A stretch of 64,000 nt of DNA, taken from positions 107,646,313 through 107,710,312 of the forward strand of contig NC_089225.1 in the NCBI RefSeq assembly GCF_963924675.1. Direction: 5' to 3'. Shown here piece after piece: positions 23,731 to 36,509 of the stretch (position 1 is the stretch's first letter; the number at the start of each line of letters is the position of its first letter). Origin of the DNA: Phocoena phocoena (Eukaryota; Chordata; Mammalia; Artiodactyla; Phocoenidae). A model generated the notes under the pieces. The model saw nothing but the letters and a program-made list of their open reading frames with translations. It was not told the origin of the DNA and ran no database searches. A program made the position numbers and the translations under genes.

Positions 23731-25296
23731 TGGTTTCAATTTGCATTTTCCTAGTGACTAATGATTCTAATGTGTTTTCGTGGGCTTATATGACCATCTG
23801 TATATCTTCTTTGGAGAAATGTCTATTCAAATCCTTTGCCCATTTAAAAACTGGATTGTCTTTGTATTGTTGACTTGATAGTTTATATATTCTAGATACC
23901 AGTTTTTTATCACATATTTGATTTGTAAGTATTTTCTCCCATTTGTAGGTTGTCTTTTCACTTTCTTGATGCTGCTCTTTGAAACACAGAGATTTCTAAA
24001 TTTGATGAAGTCGAATTTATCTATTTTTCTTTGGTTGCTGGTGCTGTTGGTGTCATACCTAGGAAACCATTGGCTAATCCAAAATCACAAAGATTTGCAT
24101 TTGTTTTCTTCTAAGAGTTTTATAGTTTTAGCTCTTTCATTTATGTTTATGATCCATTTTTAGTTAATTTTTGTATATGGTGTGGTATAGGTGTCAAACT
24201 TCATTATTTTGCATGTGGATATGCAGTTGTCTCATCACCTTCATTAATGTTGAAAAGATGGTTCTCTCCCTATTGAATTGTCTTGGCACACTTTTTGAAA
24301 ATCAGTTGACCATAGATGTATATGTTATTTCTGGACACTGAATTCTGATCCATTGATCTATATGTCTGTCTTTATGCCAGTACCACACTGTCTAGATTTC
24401 TGTAACTTTTTGGTAAATTTTGAAATTAGAAAGAGTGAGTCTTCCAACTTTGCTATTTTTTCTCCCAAAGTTTTTTGGCTATTCTGGGTCCCTTGCATTT
24501 CCATATTATTATGAGGATCAACTTATCAATTTCTGCCACCCCAGAAGAAAAAGGAGCCTCAAATAGGGATTGTGTTTAACCTTTAGATCAATTTGGGGTG
24601 TATTGTCATTAAATCTTCCAAACCATAAACATGGGATAGTTTTTCATTTATTAAATCTTTAATTTCTTTCAATGATGTTTTACATACTGAAAAGTATTCA
24701 AAAGGATATAAGGCTTACACTTCTTTTGTTAAATTTATTCCTAAGTGTTTTTTTCTTTTTGATGTTATCACAAGTGAAATTTTCTTAATTTTATTTTCAG
24801 ATTCTTAATTGTTAATGTATAGAAATAAAATTGATATTTCTATAAAAATCATGTAACCTGCAACCTTGCAAAACTCATTTTTTAGCTCTAATAGTTTTTT
24901 CTAGGTACCTTAGGATTTTTCATATTTCGAAGATCATGTCATCTGCAAATAGGTACAGTTTTACACCTTCCTTTCCAATCTGGATGACTTTTATTTCTTT
25001 TTCTTACTCAGTTGCTCTGGCTAGAATTTCCAGTACAATCTTGAGTAAAAGTGGCAGCAGTGGGCTTCCTTGACTTGTTCTTGATCTTAGGGGGAAACCA
25101 TTCAGTCTTTACCACATTAATTATAATGTGAGCTTGGGGGTTTTGGTGAAGGCAGTTCCTTCTGTTCCTAGTTTATTGAGTGCTTTTCTCATGAATGCTG
25201 TTGGATTTTGTTGAGTGGTTTTACTGTGTCTGTGATTTTTGTCCTTTATTAATATATTTAATTGACTTTTACATGTTGAACCTACCTTGCATTCTT

Positions 25297-26082
25297 TTTT
25301 TTTTAACATCTTTATTGGAGTATAATTGCTTTACAATGGTGTGTTAGTTTCTGCTGTATAACAAAGTGAATCAACTATACGTATACATATATTCCCATAT
25401 CTCCTCCCTCTTGCGTCTCCCTCCCAATCCTCCCTATCCCACCCCTCTAGGTGGACACAGAGCACCGAGCTGATCTCCCTGTGCTATGTGGCTGCTTCCC
25501 ACTAGCTATCTATTTTACAGTTGGTAGTGTATATATGTCCATGCCTCTCTCTCGCTTTGTCACAGCTTACCCTTCCCCCTCCGCATATTCTCAAGTCCAT
25601 TCTCTACGTCTGCGTCTTTATTCCTGTCCTGCCCCTAGGTTCTTCAGAACCATTTTTTTTTTTTTTTTAGATTCCATATATATGTGTTAGCATACAATAT
25701 TTGTTTTTCTCTCTCTGACTTACCTCACTCTGTATGACAGTCTCTGGGTCCATCCACCTCACTACAAATGACTCAATTTCGTTTCTTTTTATGGCTGAGT
25801 AATATTCCATTGTATATATGTGCCACATCTTCTTTATCCATTCATCTGTCGGTGGACACTTAGGTTGCTTCCATGTCCTGGCTATTGTAAATAGAGCTGC
25901 AACGAACATTGTGGTACATGACTCTTTTTGAATTATGGTTTTCTCAGGGTATATGCCCAGTAGTGAGATTGCTACCTACTAGCAGTGGGTCATATGGTAG
26001 TTCTATTTTTAGTTTTTTAAGGAACCTCCATACTGTTCTACATAGTGGCTGTATCAATTTACATTCCCATCAACAGTGCACA
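25297..26082 (-). mobile_element. 5'-truncated younger L1 with target-site duplication
   Basis: Cetartiodactyl L1 3' end: poly(T), tctttattggagtataattg, then cacagagcaccgagctgatc and the C-terminal ORF2 tail in reverse. ACCTTGCATTCTT flanks it perfectly (25284-25296, 26083-26095). About 786 bp, nested in the old L1. ORF2 C-terminal remnant at 25667-25909 (-). Confidence 0.92.
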
Positions 26083-26114
26083 ACCTTGCATTCTTGATTA
26101 TGATGTGGGATCCT

Positions 26115-26327
26115 GGGCTTCCCTGGTGGCGCAGTGGTTGAGAGTCCGCCTGCCGATGCAGGGGACATGGGTTCGTGCCCCAGTCCGGGAAGATCCCACA
26201 TGCCGTGGAGCAGCTGGACCCTTGAGCCATGGCCACTGAGCCTGTGCGTCCGGAGCCTGTGCTCCACAACGGGAGAGGCCACAACAGTGAGAGGCCTGCG
26301 TACTGCAAAAAAACAAACAAACAAAAA
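26115..26327 (+). mobile_element. CHR-type SINE with perfect target-site duplication
   Basis: gggcttccctggtggcgcag head and a CAAA-rich tail. GATGTGGGATCCT flanks both sides (26102-26114, 26328-26340). It lies 20 bp past the end of the younger L1 insert, inside the old L1. Confidence 0.95.
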
Positions 26328-27759
26328 GATGTGGGATCCTTTTTATGTTGCTAGATTTTGCTTGCTAGTGTTCTTTTGAGGATTTTTGCATCTGTATTTC
26401 TAAGGGATCATGGTCTGTAGTTTCCTTTTGATATCTTTGTCTGGTTTTTGTTTGAGGATGATACTGGTCCCATAGAATGAGTTTTAGAAGAGTTTGTGAA
26501 GAATTGGTGTTAATTCCTCTTTAAATGTTGGACAGAATTTACCAGTGAAGCCATCTTGCTCTGTGCTTTTCTTTATGGGAAGTTTTTGGTTTTTTGGCTT
26601 TTGTTTTTCTGTTTTTTAAAAATTAATTCAATCTCTTTACTTGTTATAGGTCTATTGAACTTTTCTACTTCTTCTTAAATCAGTCCCAGTAGTTTGTATC
26701 TTCCTATAAATTTGTCCTTTTTATCTTAGTTCTCTAGTTTTTTGGCATTCAACTGTTCATAGTATTCCCTTATAATTCATTTTATTTCAGTTAGGTTAGT
26801 AGTAATGTATTCTCTTTCTTTTGTGAGTTTAGTAATTTGAATTTTCTCCCTTTTTTTCTTGGTCCACCTACCTAAAAGTTTGTCAACTTTGCTGATCTTT
26901 TCATATAACCAACTTTTGGGTTTGTTTATTTTCTCTTTGTTTATTTCTTCTCTAATTTATTTCTGCTCTAGGCTTTTTTCTTTCCTTCCTTGCTTGCTTG
27001 AGTTTAGTTTGCTCTTCTTTTGCTAATTTTTTAAGGTGGAAGTTTATGTTAACTGAATTCAGCTCTTTTAACTTTTTTGTATAGGTATTTACAAGTATAA
27101 ATTTACCTCTAAGCATTGCTTTGGTTGCATCTCATACATTTTAGTAAGTTGTGTTTTCTTCATGTATCTCAAAATATTTATTTATTTCTCTTGTGATTTC
27201 TTCTTTGACCCGTTGGTTGTTTAGGAGTGTGATATTTAATTTCCATAAATTTGTGAATTTTCCAAGTTTCTTTTTGTTATTCATTTTGAATTTAATTCCA
27301 TTTTGGTTGGAGAATATACTTTGTGTGATTTCAGCCTTTTGAAATTTATGGAAACTTGTTTTATGGCCTGGAGAATGTTCCATGTACACTTGAAAAGAAT
27401 ATGCATTCAGCTCTTGTTAGATGGGCTGTTGTAAAGATATCTTTTAAATTTAGAAGGTTGATAGTATCGTTCAAGTCTTCTGTTTCCTTTTGATCTTCCA
27501 TATAATTGTTTTCTCTGTTATTGAAAGTTGGGCATTGAAGTCTCCAGCTATTACAGTTGAATAGTTTATTTCTCCCTTCAGTTTGGCCAGTTTTTGCTTC
27601 ATATATTTGTTGTTAGGTGCATATATGTTTATAATTGTTAGATCTTCCAGATGGATTGATCCTATTTATAAAGTGTCCTTTTTGTCTTGAAGTCTATTTT
27701 GCTATTAGTTTAGCTACTCCAACTCTTCTTTTTATTACTGTTTGCATGATATATCTATA

Positions 27760-28500
27760 TCATAAAGCTATACCTATATCTCTTGCATTTTAAATAATGT
27801 GGAAACTCTGAAAATCAGATCACCTTCCCTACCTCCCTAAGATTTGTTATTGTCACTGTTTTCCCTTTGTGACATCACTGAACTAATTCTATCGCCTCTA
27901 TATCCTTTGTTGTGTGAAGTCATGGAAGTTTCTGCTCTGCTAGCTTAGTGGTCAGTTAATGAGTGAACAGAGATTTTCTTATATGCTTGGAACCAGTAGT
28001 CTCCCAGCCTTTACTGAGAGCCTCTGTGCATGTATTGGGGCATACCTTCAATGCTCAGACACACACTTTACAGCTCTACTTCCTGGAAGTCTTCACTTCC
28101 TGCTGTGCAGAGCTTCAGGGTCAGCCAGAGGTGAGAACTTAAGGCCTTACCTGGTCTCTCTTGGGCATGTGCACAGCCTTATGCATGTGTGTGGCTGTCT
28201 CGACCCCCAGGAATATGTCAGGCCTTTGCAAAGACCTCTGTGGATGCCTTATCCTCCAGGTTTAACTTTTAACGTTTTTGGTTAGCTTCTAATTTTCCAT
28301 CTGTTACCGCTGCCCCGGAAACCTGTGATATTAAATAATTGTTGCTGATTTTTTTTGACAAACATCCCTGGGGATATAAGGCTTTTTGCACAAGAGCAAG
28401 GTGTGAGTCAGGTCAAAGTAATGTGAATGGGGCTTTTCAGGGAGCTGCCAGACAGCTCCCATAAAGACAGGAATGAAGGTTTTGGTGAGCTTCTAGATCT
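27760..28500 (-). other. Possible 5' continuation of the old antisense L1, unresolved
   Basis: Follows the L1 endonuclease region. The composition (cttccctacctccctaagat, then a gctctgctagcttagtgg region) suggests old L1 5' sequence, but ORF1 is not recognisable. The frame at 27959-28285 (+) shows no family. Confidence 0.35.
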
Positions 28501-28504
28501 GTTC

Positions 28505-29120
28505 TGCCCCACCAGTGGCTGCTGGGCTGCCAGTTTTCACCATAATTAGAAAGCTCTTGGTTTTCAAGGCTACTTCAGAGCTGGGACATGGGAATAAAGC
28601 AAGTAAAAACCTTACAAAGCTCACTGTTCTAATTGAAATTCATCTATTTCTCTTGAATAAATGTATATCAGATTTTTACAAGCCTTTGGTTAATTTCAGG
28701 ATTATTGAAAAGGTTGATTTTAACAATTTTACCAATGTTATTAATGCTTGTATGGAGTGGTGGCTTTTCAGAGGTCCATACTCTGCCAGTCCCCGATGTG
28801 ACTCTAAAGTCTCTTCATTTTTTAATGCCAGGGTTGGAGCTAAAAGAAGACAACTTCCAGCAGAAAGTTTTAGGAAAGAAACAAGCCCCTGCTGAATATA
28901 ACAGAGAGAGGAGAAAGAAAGATAGAATTTGAAAATAAGAGCCATGAGAAGTAAATAATTGTATGGGCAAATCATTCTTAAGATTTAGAAATGTTGGGTA
29001 GCTTGACACTCACACCAGTGCAGTGAAATTATCAACTTTATTGATAATAGGAAAAGAGGGGAAAAAATTTCTTAGCTTTCTATGCAGTACCTTGTTCTAC
29101 ACTTAACCCTTCATCCTTCC
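28505..29120. other. Intron, no recognised element
   Basis: Overlapping open frames on both strands (28515-28975) without family resemblance. No repeat named. Confidence 0.35.
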
Positions 29121-29124
29121 CCAA

Positions 29125-29460
29125 ACGATTTTACTCTATGATAGTTCTGTTTCTTGCCCTTTACTGCATTTCATCCATTTTTCTGCATTTCATCCATTTT
29201 TCAAGGGCCCATCTTAACTACTGTGAAGCTTTTGCCCTCTCACTGTGGAAAAATTAGTCATGCCCCACTCTTCTTTCCCTTGACCATTTGTTCATACCTA
29301 TATTATAGCACTTGCCATACTATATTTCTAACTTACCTGTATGTGACTCTCTCTTCCTGATGGGTAACAGAGTCCTCAAGAACAAGAGCTAGGTCTTACT
29401 TGCCTTTCTCTTTCTAGAAGCTAACTCAATATGTGGTATATAATAAATCATATATGTAAA
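29125..29460 (+). repeat. L2 3'-end fragment with a 19-bp internal duplication
   Basis: atagcacttgccatactata, then gtcctcaagaacaagagct and a terminal gtggtatataataaatc follow the L2 3' end. ctgcatttcatccattttt is present twice in tandem at about 29163-29201. Confidence 0.6.
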
Positions 29461-30103
29461 TAAATATGTATAGGATAAAAGAAGGGAGAAAAAGAAAAAA
29501 GACAAAGAAGGTTTTATTTAGAAGTTTGCAGAATATGTGTTAATTTATTCAGTATAATGTGTTTTTAAGCAAGGGTAGGATTCATTCCTGTTTCTTTTTG
29601 ATATTCCTGGGAAAAAGAATATAGATAAAACACAGTCCAGCACCTCCAAAGAAGTTGCTGTTTAAGGTGTTTTCCTACCTAATTTTCACACTAAATGAAA
29701 TGTTAAAATTACTATAATAAAATGAGGCACAACTTCTGTTTCTGACAAAGATGGCATATACCCATCCTTCCTGGCCCCTCCTCTGACAACTAAAAACATG
29801 GACATAACACAACAAACAAGCATAGGAAGATTCTGAAAGGGGGGGAAAAGAAGGTGGATTGCCTAGGGGTCTCAGGACTTGAGGAATAGCATGCCAGTGA
29901 TCCCCTGGTTTTCTTATTGTCTCCTACATATCCTAGATAGGGTACTGTAGAAATTACCAACCTGGAATGGCCAAAAAGCACAGGAAAAATAACCCCCAAC
30001 AGAAACCTTTCTCCTCTAGCCAAAAGAACAAGAAAAGCATGTCTATCAACAGAAAACCTTTTTAGCAATGCTCACTGTACTCCAGCCAAACACCAAGGGA
30101 AAA

Positions 30104-30104
<1 letters not shown>

Positions 30105-30148
<44 letters not shown>
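30105..30148. repeat. (AC)n microsatellite, 22 units
   Basis: Uninterrupted AC dinucleotides in the 5' region of the sense L1. Likely length-variable. Confidence 0.97.
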
Positions 30149-30150
<2 letters not shown>

Positions 30151-30605
30151 ATAGTTTCTGTTGGGCTGAGCAACACATTAATATTCTACATCCCTTCGCC
30201 CCATCCTATCTCATAAAATCACTCAGCAATGCTCCAATTCCCCCCACTTGGTAATGTCTGTGGAGCCATGCAGTGACTTAATCTTCCATTGTGTCTGCCA
30301 CATGCAGGTGACACTCTGATTCGTACTTTGGGAGGTGTCTGCAGACCTGAGCAGGGAGCTAATCTTCCATCCCCTGCACAGGAGAAGCAGTTGGTGGTGC
30401 CCTAATTACCCTGCCAGAGTAGTGTCAGTGGAACTAAGTAAGGAACTGTCCCTCCTTCCCCTTCTCAGTGGAAGCAGGCATGCTCCAGTTTCCCTACTGT
30501 GATAGTGTCACTGGGGCCAAGCAGGGAGCTGACCCTGTTTCCCATCCAGTGGAAGCAGGTTGTGTTTCCTCTGCATGGGTAGTATTGGAAGAATTGAGAG
30601 TAGAG

Positions 30606-30812
30606 GGCTTCCCTGGTGGCGCAGTGGTTGAGAGTCCGCCTGCCAATGCAGGGGACACGGCTTCGTGCCCCAGTCCGGGAAGATCCCACGTGCTGCGGAG
30701 CGGCTAGGCCCGTGAGCCATGGCCGCTGAGCCTGCATGTCTGGAGCCTGTGCTCCACAACGGGAGAGGCCACAACAGTGAGAGGCCCGCGTACCGCAAAA
30801 AAAAAAAAAAAA
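30606..30812 (+). mobile_element. CHR-type SINE with perfect target-site duplication
   Basis: Full SINE body with A-tail. AATTGAGAGTAGAG flanks both sides (30592-30605, 30813-30826). Inserted in the old L1 5' region. Among the better-preserved copies here. Confidence 0.95.
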
Positions 30813-30968
30813 AATTGAGAGTAGAGCTGATCTATCCCTTGTCCAGCAAAAGTAGGTATTTCCAATTGTCCCTTGAGAGTAGTACCAGCAGGTTCCAGTG
30901 CTGAGATGAGCCTCCATCCCTGCCTGGCAGCAAAGAGACTTGATGGGTCAGGGCTGATCACCACAACA

Positions 30969-30984
30969 CCCCCCCCCCCCCCCC
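30969..30984. repeat. Poly(C)16 homopolymer
   Basis: Sixteen uninterrupted C bases, rare in mammalian introns and prone to sequencing and assembly error. Confidence 0.95.
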
Positions 30985-33900
30985 GGTGTCAGTGGAACCC
31001 AGTGCCAGCTGAGCCTCTGCCTTCTACCAGCATAAACAAAGTGGTAGGAGAGGGATAGTTGGCACTCATCTATGTTCCTCTCCTAGTGTCAGCAGGGATT
31101 TGAACTTCTGCTCCCAAGCTGTAGTGACAAAGCAGTATATATCGGACTTTAGCTTTCCCTCTTCCTGGTGGCAGTGGGGCCTAATGGGGAGCTAAGCTTA
31201 TACCCATACTTGGAGGCAGTGAGACAGTGTGAACTGGTGCCCATCTTTCATGGGAAGATGTCAGCAGGGCTGAAAGGAGAGCTGAATGGCTACCTACCAT
31301 CTGCAGTGAGGCATTTTGAGTCAGTGCTTCACTTTTGCTGGGCAGATAGCAACAGGGCCCTGCGGGAAGCTGAACATGCACACCTGGCCCTTGTATGACA
31401 CCTCTGTAGGGGACTGCTTACTAAAAAAAGATTAAATAGGACCCAGAGTCCCATAATGTAATATCCAGAATGTCTAGGATACAGCTGAAAATCACTCATC
31501 AGAGCAAGAACCGGGAAGATCATAATATGAATAAGAAAAGATAGTTGATATCAAAAACAAAAGATGAATCAGATGCTGTGATTATTTGACAAGGATTTTA
31601 AAGCCGTCTTTATGAAAGTGCTTTAACAAATAATTATAAATTCTCTTAAAACATGAAAAAATAGAAAATCTCAGCAAAGAAATAGAAATTCTAAAAAAAG
31701 AACTAAATGGAAAATATTGAAGTGAAAAATACCCTCATCAAAAGAGAAAACTATCCAGAGCTCAATAGTAGATCAGAGATGACAGGATAGAATTAGTGAA
31801 CGTGAAGACAGGCTAACAGAATTACCTAGCCTGAGCAACAGGGACTTATGGGATAATAATAAAAGAGCTAACATTTGTATCACTGGATTCCCAAAATGAG
31901 AGAGTGAATGAGACTGGAAAAGTAGTCAAAGAAGTGATGGTTGATAACTTGCCAAATTTGGCCAAAGACAAGCCCACAGATTCAATAAGCTGAGCCTACC
32001 CCTGTAAAGAAAAGCACACTCCTCCTGTGTGTCCTCTGCTCTCAATACTTGACTACAGTGCTACTTCGCTTCTGATACCAGATGTGTGTGTTTTCCACAC
32101 ATCAAGCAAGTTTGCAACACCCGCTTGGTATACTGTAGTTTAACTCAGTTCTGATACTATCAAATAGATTACTGGTTTATTATGAAAGGTTGTAGCTCAG
32201 GAACATCCAAATGGAAAAGATGCACAGAGAAGGTATGTGGGAAGGGAGTGTAGAGCTTCCATGCCCTCTTTGGGCATGCCGTCTTCCTAGCACCTCCACA
32301 TGTACACCAACCCAGAAGCTCTCTGAACCTCATCCTGTTGGGTTTTTCTGGCAGCTTCATTCCGTAGGCATGATTGACTAAATCATTGACTATTGGTAGT
32401 TGAACTCAATCTTCAGCCACTCTATTCCCTCCTCTGAGGTTGGGGAGTGGGGCTAAAAGTTCCCGCTCTCTAATCACATGGTTGGTTCCTCTGACAACCT
32501 GCACCCCACCCCCACCCCCATCCTTAAATGGTTTCCAAAAGTCACCTCGTTAACATAAACCTCAGGTGTGATTGAAAGGGATTTGTTATGAATATCAAAA
32601 GACACCTTTATTGTTATCATTTAGGAAAGTCCAAGAGTTTTAGGATCTCTGTGCTGGAAGCAAGGGTGAAGACCAAATATATACTTCTTATTATCAGTCA
32701 CAATATCACAACCCCAAACAGCATAAACCCAAAGAGATCGATGCTGACACATATCATTTTAAACTTCTGAAAACTAAATACAAAGAAAGAGACTGTGAAG
32801 TAGAGAGAGGCTGCATTACTTTTAGGGGAGCACCAATTCAAATGATACTAGTTTCTCATTTGAAACCATGGAGGCCAGAATGAAGTGGCGCAACATTTTT
32901 CAAGTACTGAAAGAAAACAATTGTCAACCGTGAATTCTGTTTCTGGCAAAAAATATCCTTCAGAAATGAAGAGGAAATAAAAAAATTCTCAGACAAAAGA
33001 AAGCTAGGAGAATCTATTGCTAGCCAAATTATTCTGAAAGGATAACTAAAGTTCTCTTTAAAAAAAGGAAATGATAACATAAGGCTTGGAATTTCAGAAT
33101 GGAAAGAAGAACATCAGAATGAGTAAAAATAGGAGCAAATATAAACTATCCCCTTCATGAGTTTCTTAAATCATAAATTATAATACCAACTAATGTAGTG
33201 ATCAATGTCATGTGGAAAAAATACTTAAGATAATTATACTTAGAATGGGGAGAGGATAAAGGAGCCTAAGTGGAATTAAGGTTTCTACACCTCACTCAAG
33301 GTAGTAAAATGTTGATACGGGTAGACTGTGTAACTTATGTATATTGTTGTACCTAGAGCAACCCCTCAGAAGACTATACAAAGTGATATATTTTAAAAAC
33401 TTTATAAATAAATCAAGGTGGGATCCAAAATATAAATGTGTATTTAAACTACAGGAAAAAGAAAAACAGTAATGAGAAAGAGAGGAAACAAACAGAAAAC
33501 AAAATATAAAATGGCAACTTAACCCATAAAATATTAATAATTACCCTTAAATGTAAATGTCCTAAATATACCAATTAAAAGGCAGAGATTGGTGGGATGG
33601 ATTTTTTTAAAATGATGTAACAATTAGATGTCTACAACAAACTCATTTCAAAGACTGTAACATAGGTAGGTTTAAAGCAAAAGGATGAAAAAAAGATATG
33701 CCATGCAAACACTAATTTAGAAAAGCAAGAGTGTCTATATTATTATCAGATAAAGTAGACTTCAGGACAAAGAAAATTACTAGGGACAAAAAGGGTCATT
33801 ACATAATATTAAAAGGATCATTCTACCTAGAAGACATAATGATCTCAAATGTAAATGCACCCAACGACAGAGTCTCAAATTACATGAAGCAAAAACTGTG

Positions 33901-35398
33901 ATAGGGCTGAAAGGAGAAATAGATCCACAATTATATTTGGGTACTTAAATACCTCTCTCAGAAAATCAGAATTGATACAGAAGATCTGAAGAACACAATC
34001 AACCAGTAAACCCTAATTGAGATATACATATAGAACACTCCACCCAACAGTAGCAGAATACATTTTTTTATTGGCATGATGGGGCATTCACCAGGATGAA
34101 CCATATCTTGAGTCATAAAAAACACCTCAACAAGTGTAAAAGAAATGGCATCATGCAGAGTATGTTTTTTAACCACATAGAAATAAACTAGAAATCCATA
34201 GTAGAACGGCAACAGGAAAATCTCTAGGCCCTTGGAGCATAAACAACACACTTCTAAATAGTCCCTTGGTCAAAGAGAAAGTCTCAAAGGAAATTAAAAT
34301 AAATACTTAGAACTAAATGAAAATGAAAACATAGCAAAATATGTGAGATGTAGCTAAAGCAGTGTTGAGAGGGAAATTTATAGCTCTAAATGTGTAAATT
34401 AAAAAGAGGAAAGGTTTCAAATCAGTTATCTAAGTACTTACCTCAAAAATCTATAAAAAGAGAAAAAAACCCAATGTAAGTAGAAAGAAATAATAAAGAA
34501 TAGAAATCAATACAATTAAAAATAGGAAAAAATAAAAACACAAAAACTTGTTCTTTGAAAAAAATCAATAAAATTGATAAACCTTTAGCAAGACTGACAG
34601 ATAAACAGGAAAGGCACAGATCACATTAAGAATGGAACAGGACATCACTACAGATACTGCAGCTTAAAAGGATTATAAGGGAATACTACAAGAAGTTTAT
34701 AAATCAAGAAGCTTATCAAGAAGTTCATAAATTCAGCAACTTAGTAGAAATAAGCCAATTCATCAAAGACTACAAACTATCAAAATTCAACCCAATTGAA
34801 ATAGACCATCTGACTAGTCCTATAACCATTAAAAATAGTGAATTCAGAATGTGGAAGCTCCCTAAAAGGAAATCTCCAGGCCCAGGTGGTTTCACTGGAG
34901 AATTCTAGAAAATATTTAAAGAAGAATCTATACCAGTTTTACACAATCTTTTTCAGAAAATAGAAGTGGAGGGAACACTTCCTGACTTATTTTATGAAGC
35001 CAGTATTATCCTGATACCAAAACCAGACAAAGAGTATATAAAAAAAGAAAACTATAGGCCAGTATCCCTCATGAACTCAGATGCAAACGTACTCAACAAA
35101 ATATTAGCAGATTGAATCTAGCAATCTGTTTTAAAAAATTGTAAACCATGACCTAGTATTATTTATTCCAAGTGTGCAAGGCTGGCTCAACATTCAGAAA
35201 TCAATGCACCATATACAAAAATTAATATAAAATGAATCAAACACATAAATGTAAGAGCTAAAACTAACTGTCCTAGGAGAACACATAGGAGTAAATCTTC
35301 GTGACCTTGGGTTAGGCAAAGGATGAGTGATCACAGAAAAAAACAGATTAATTTGACTTCATCAAAATTAAAAACCTGTGCTTCAAAGAACACCATCA

Positions 35399-35664
35399 GG
35401 GGCTTCCCTGTTGGTCAAGTGGTAAAGAATCCGCCTTCCAATGCAGGGGACGCAGGTTCCATCCCTGGTCGGGGAACTAAGATCCCACGTGCTGCGGGGC
35501 AACTAAGCCCGCGTGCCACAGCTACTGAGCTCGCGCACCTCAACGAGAGAGCCTGTGTGCTGCAAACTACGGAACCCATGCGCCCTGGAGCCCTCGCGCC
35601 ACAACGAAGACCCAACACAGCCAAAAAAATAGAAAAAGAACAAAAACAAAAATACAAACTGATT
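35399..35664 (+). mobile_element. CHR-family SINE with perfect 17-bp target-site duplication
   Basis: Head gggcttccctgttggtcaag, body ending acgaagacccaacacagcca, then an A-rich tail. TTCAAAGAACACCATCA flanks it exactly (35382-35398, 35665-35681). It lies within the younger L1. Confidence 0.95.
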
Positions 35665-36441
35665 TTCAAAGAACACCATCAAAAAATTGAAAAAAAGAAA
35701 AACCCCACAGAACGGGAAAAATATTTGCAAATTGTATCTAATAAGGGTCTTGTATCCAGAATATATAAAGAGCTCTCACAACTTAATTTTTAAATGAGCA
35801 AAGAATTTAAGTTATACGAATAGCCAATAAGCACATGAAAAAATGCTCAATATCATAGGTCATTATGAAAATGCAAACCATAATGAGATAACACTGTACA
35901 CCCACTAGGATAGCTATAATCAAAAATACAGATAGCAAGTGTTAATGAGGATGCAGAGAAATTGAAAACCCTCATATACTGCAGGTGTGAGTGTAAAATG
36001 GTGCAGCCATTTTGGAAAACAGTTTGGCAATTCCTCAAACTTGAATGTGAATGTTCATAATGGCATTTACATAATAGCTCCCAAAATGGAAACAACCTAA
36101 ATGTCCATCTACTGTGAATGTGTGGTGTATTCATTCATTGGAATATTCTTTGGCCGTGAAAAGGAATGAAGTACAGGTACATGCTACAACATGGATGAAC
36201 CTTGAAAACATAATGCCAAATGAAAGAAACCAGGCATAAAAGGCCACGTAGTGTATGATAGATAAGAAAGTCAATTAGTGGTTGCTAGGGGCTACAGGGA
36301 AGGGGAAATAGGGAGGGACTGCTAATGGGTATGGACTTTCTGTTTTGGGTGATGAAAATATGATAAAATTAGGTAATGGAAATGATTATATTATACAACT
36401 CTTTGCATATACTAAAAACCTCTGAACTGTACATTTAATTT

Positions 36442-36509
36442 TTTTCAATTATCAATAATCATGCCTTGGATAAGCCTCATTGGCTATGATACTGCAACTG
36501 TGCAAAGCT
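36442..36509 (-). pseudogene. U4 snRNA retropseudogene, 3'-truncated
   Basis: Read from 36509 on the minus strand it starts AGCTTTGCACAGTTGCAGTA, then TCATAGCCAATGAGGCTTAT, then CCAAGGCATGATTATTG. This is the 5' end of U4 small nuclear RNA (the spliceosomal RNA that pairs with U6) with a few substitutions. Only about 68 of about 145 nt are present: the U6-pairing stem II and 5' stem-loop region are kept, while the central and 3' parts with the Sm site are missing, so it cannot be functional. An A-rich tail follows. The flanks gaactgtacattt (36424-36436) and gaattgtacattt (36511-36523) match at 12 of 13, a target duplication consistent with L1-driven insertion into the L1 3' UTR. No U4-type promoter is present. 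Confidence 0.88.

Larger units (their letters stand above)
22600..27760 (-). mobile_element. Ancient L1 mosaic (antisense) hosting later insertions
   Basis: Reverse-oriented old L1. 3' UTR at 22600-22920 (tacaattcaacagtttcttg, ggacatttcatataaatgg), 3' ORF2 region at 23170-24300, RT region at 24700-27100 and endonuclease region up to about 27700. It is interrupted by a hAT element (22930-23157), an L1 3' end (about 23544-23730), a younger L1 3' fragment (25297-26082) and a CHR SINE (26115-26327). Frames are scattered and broken. Confidence 0.88.
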
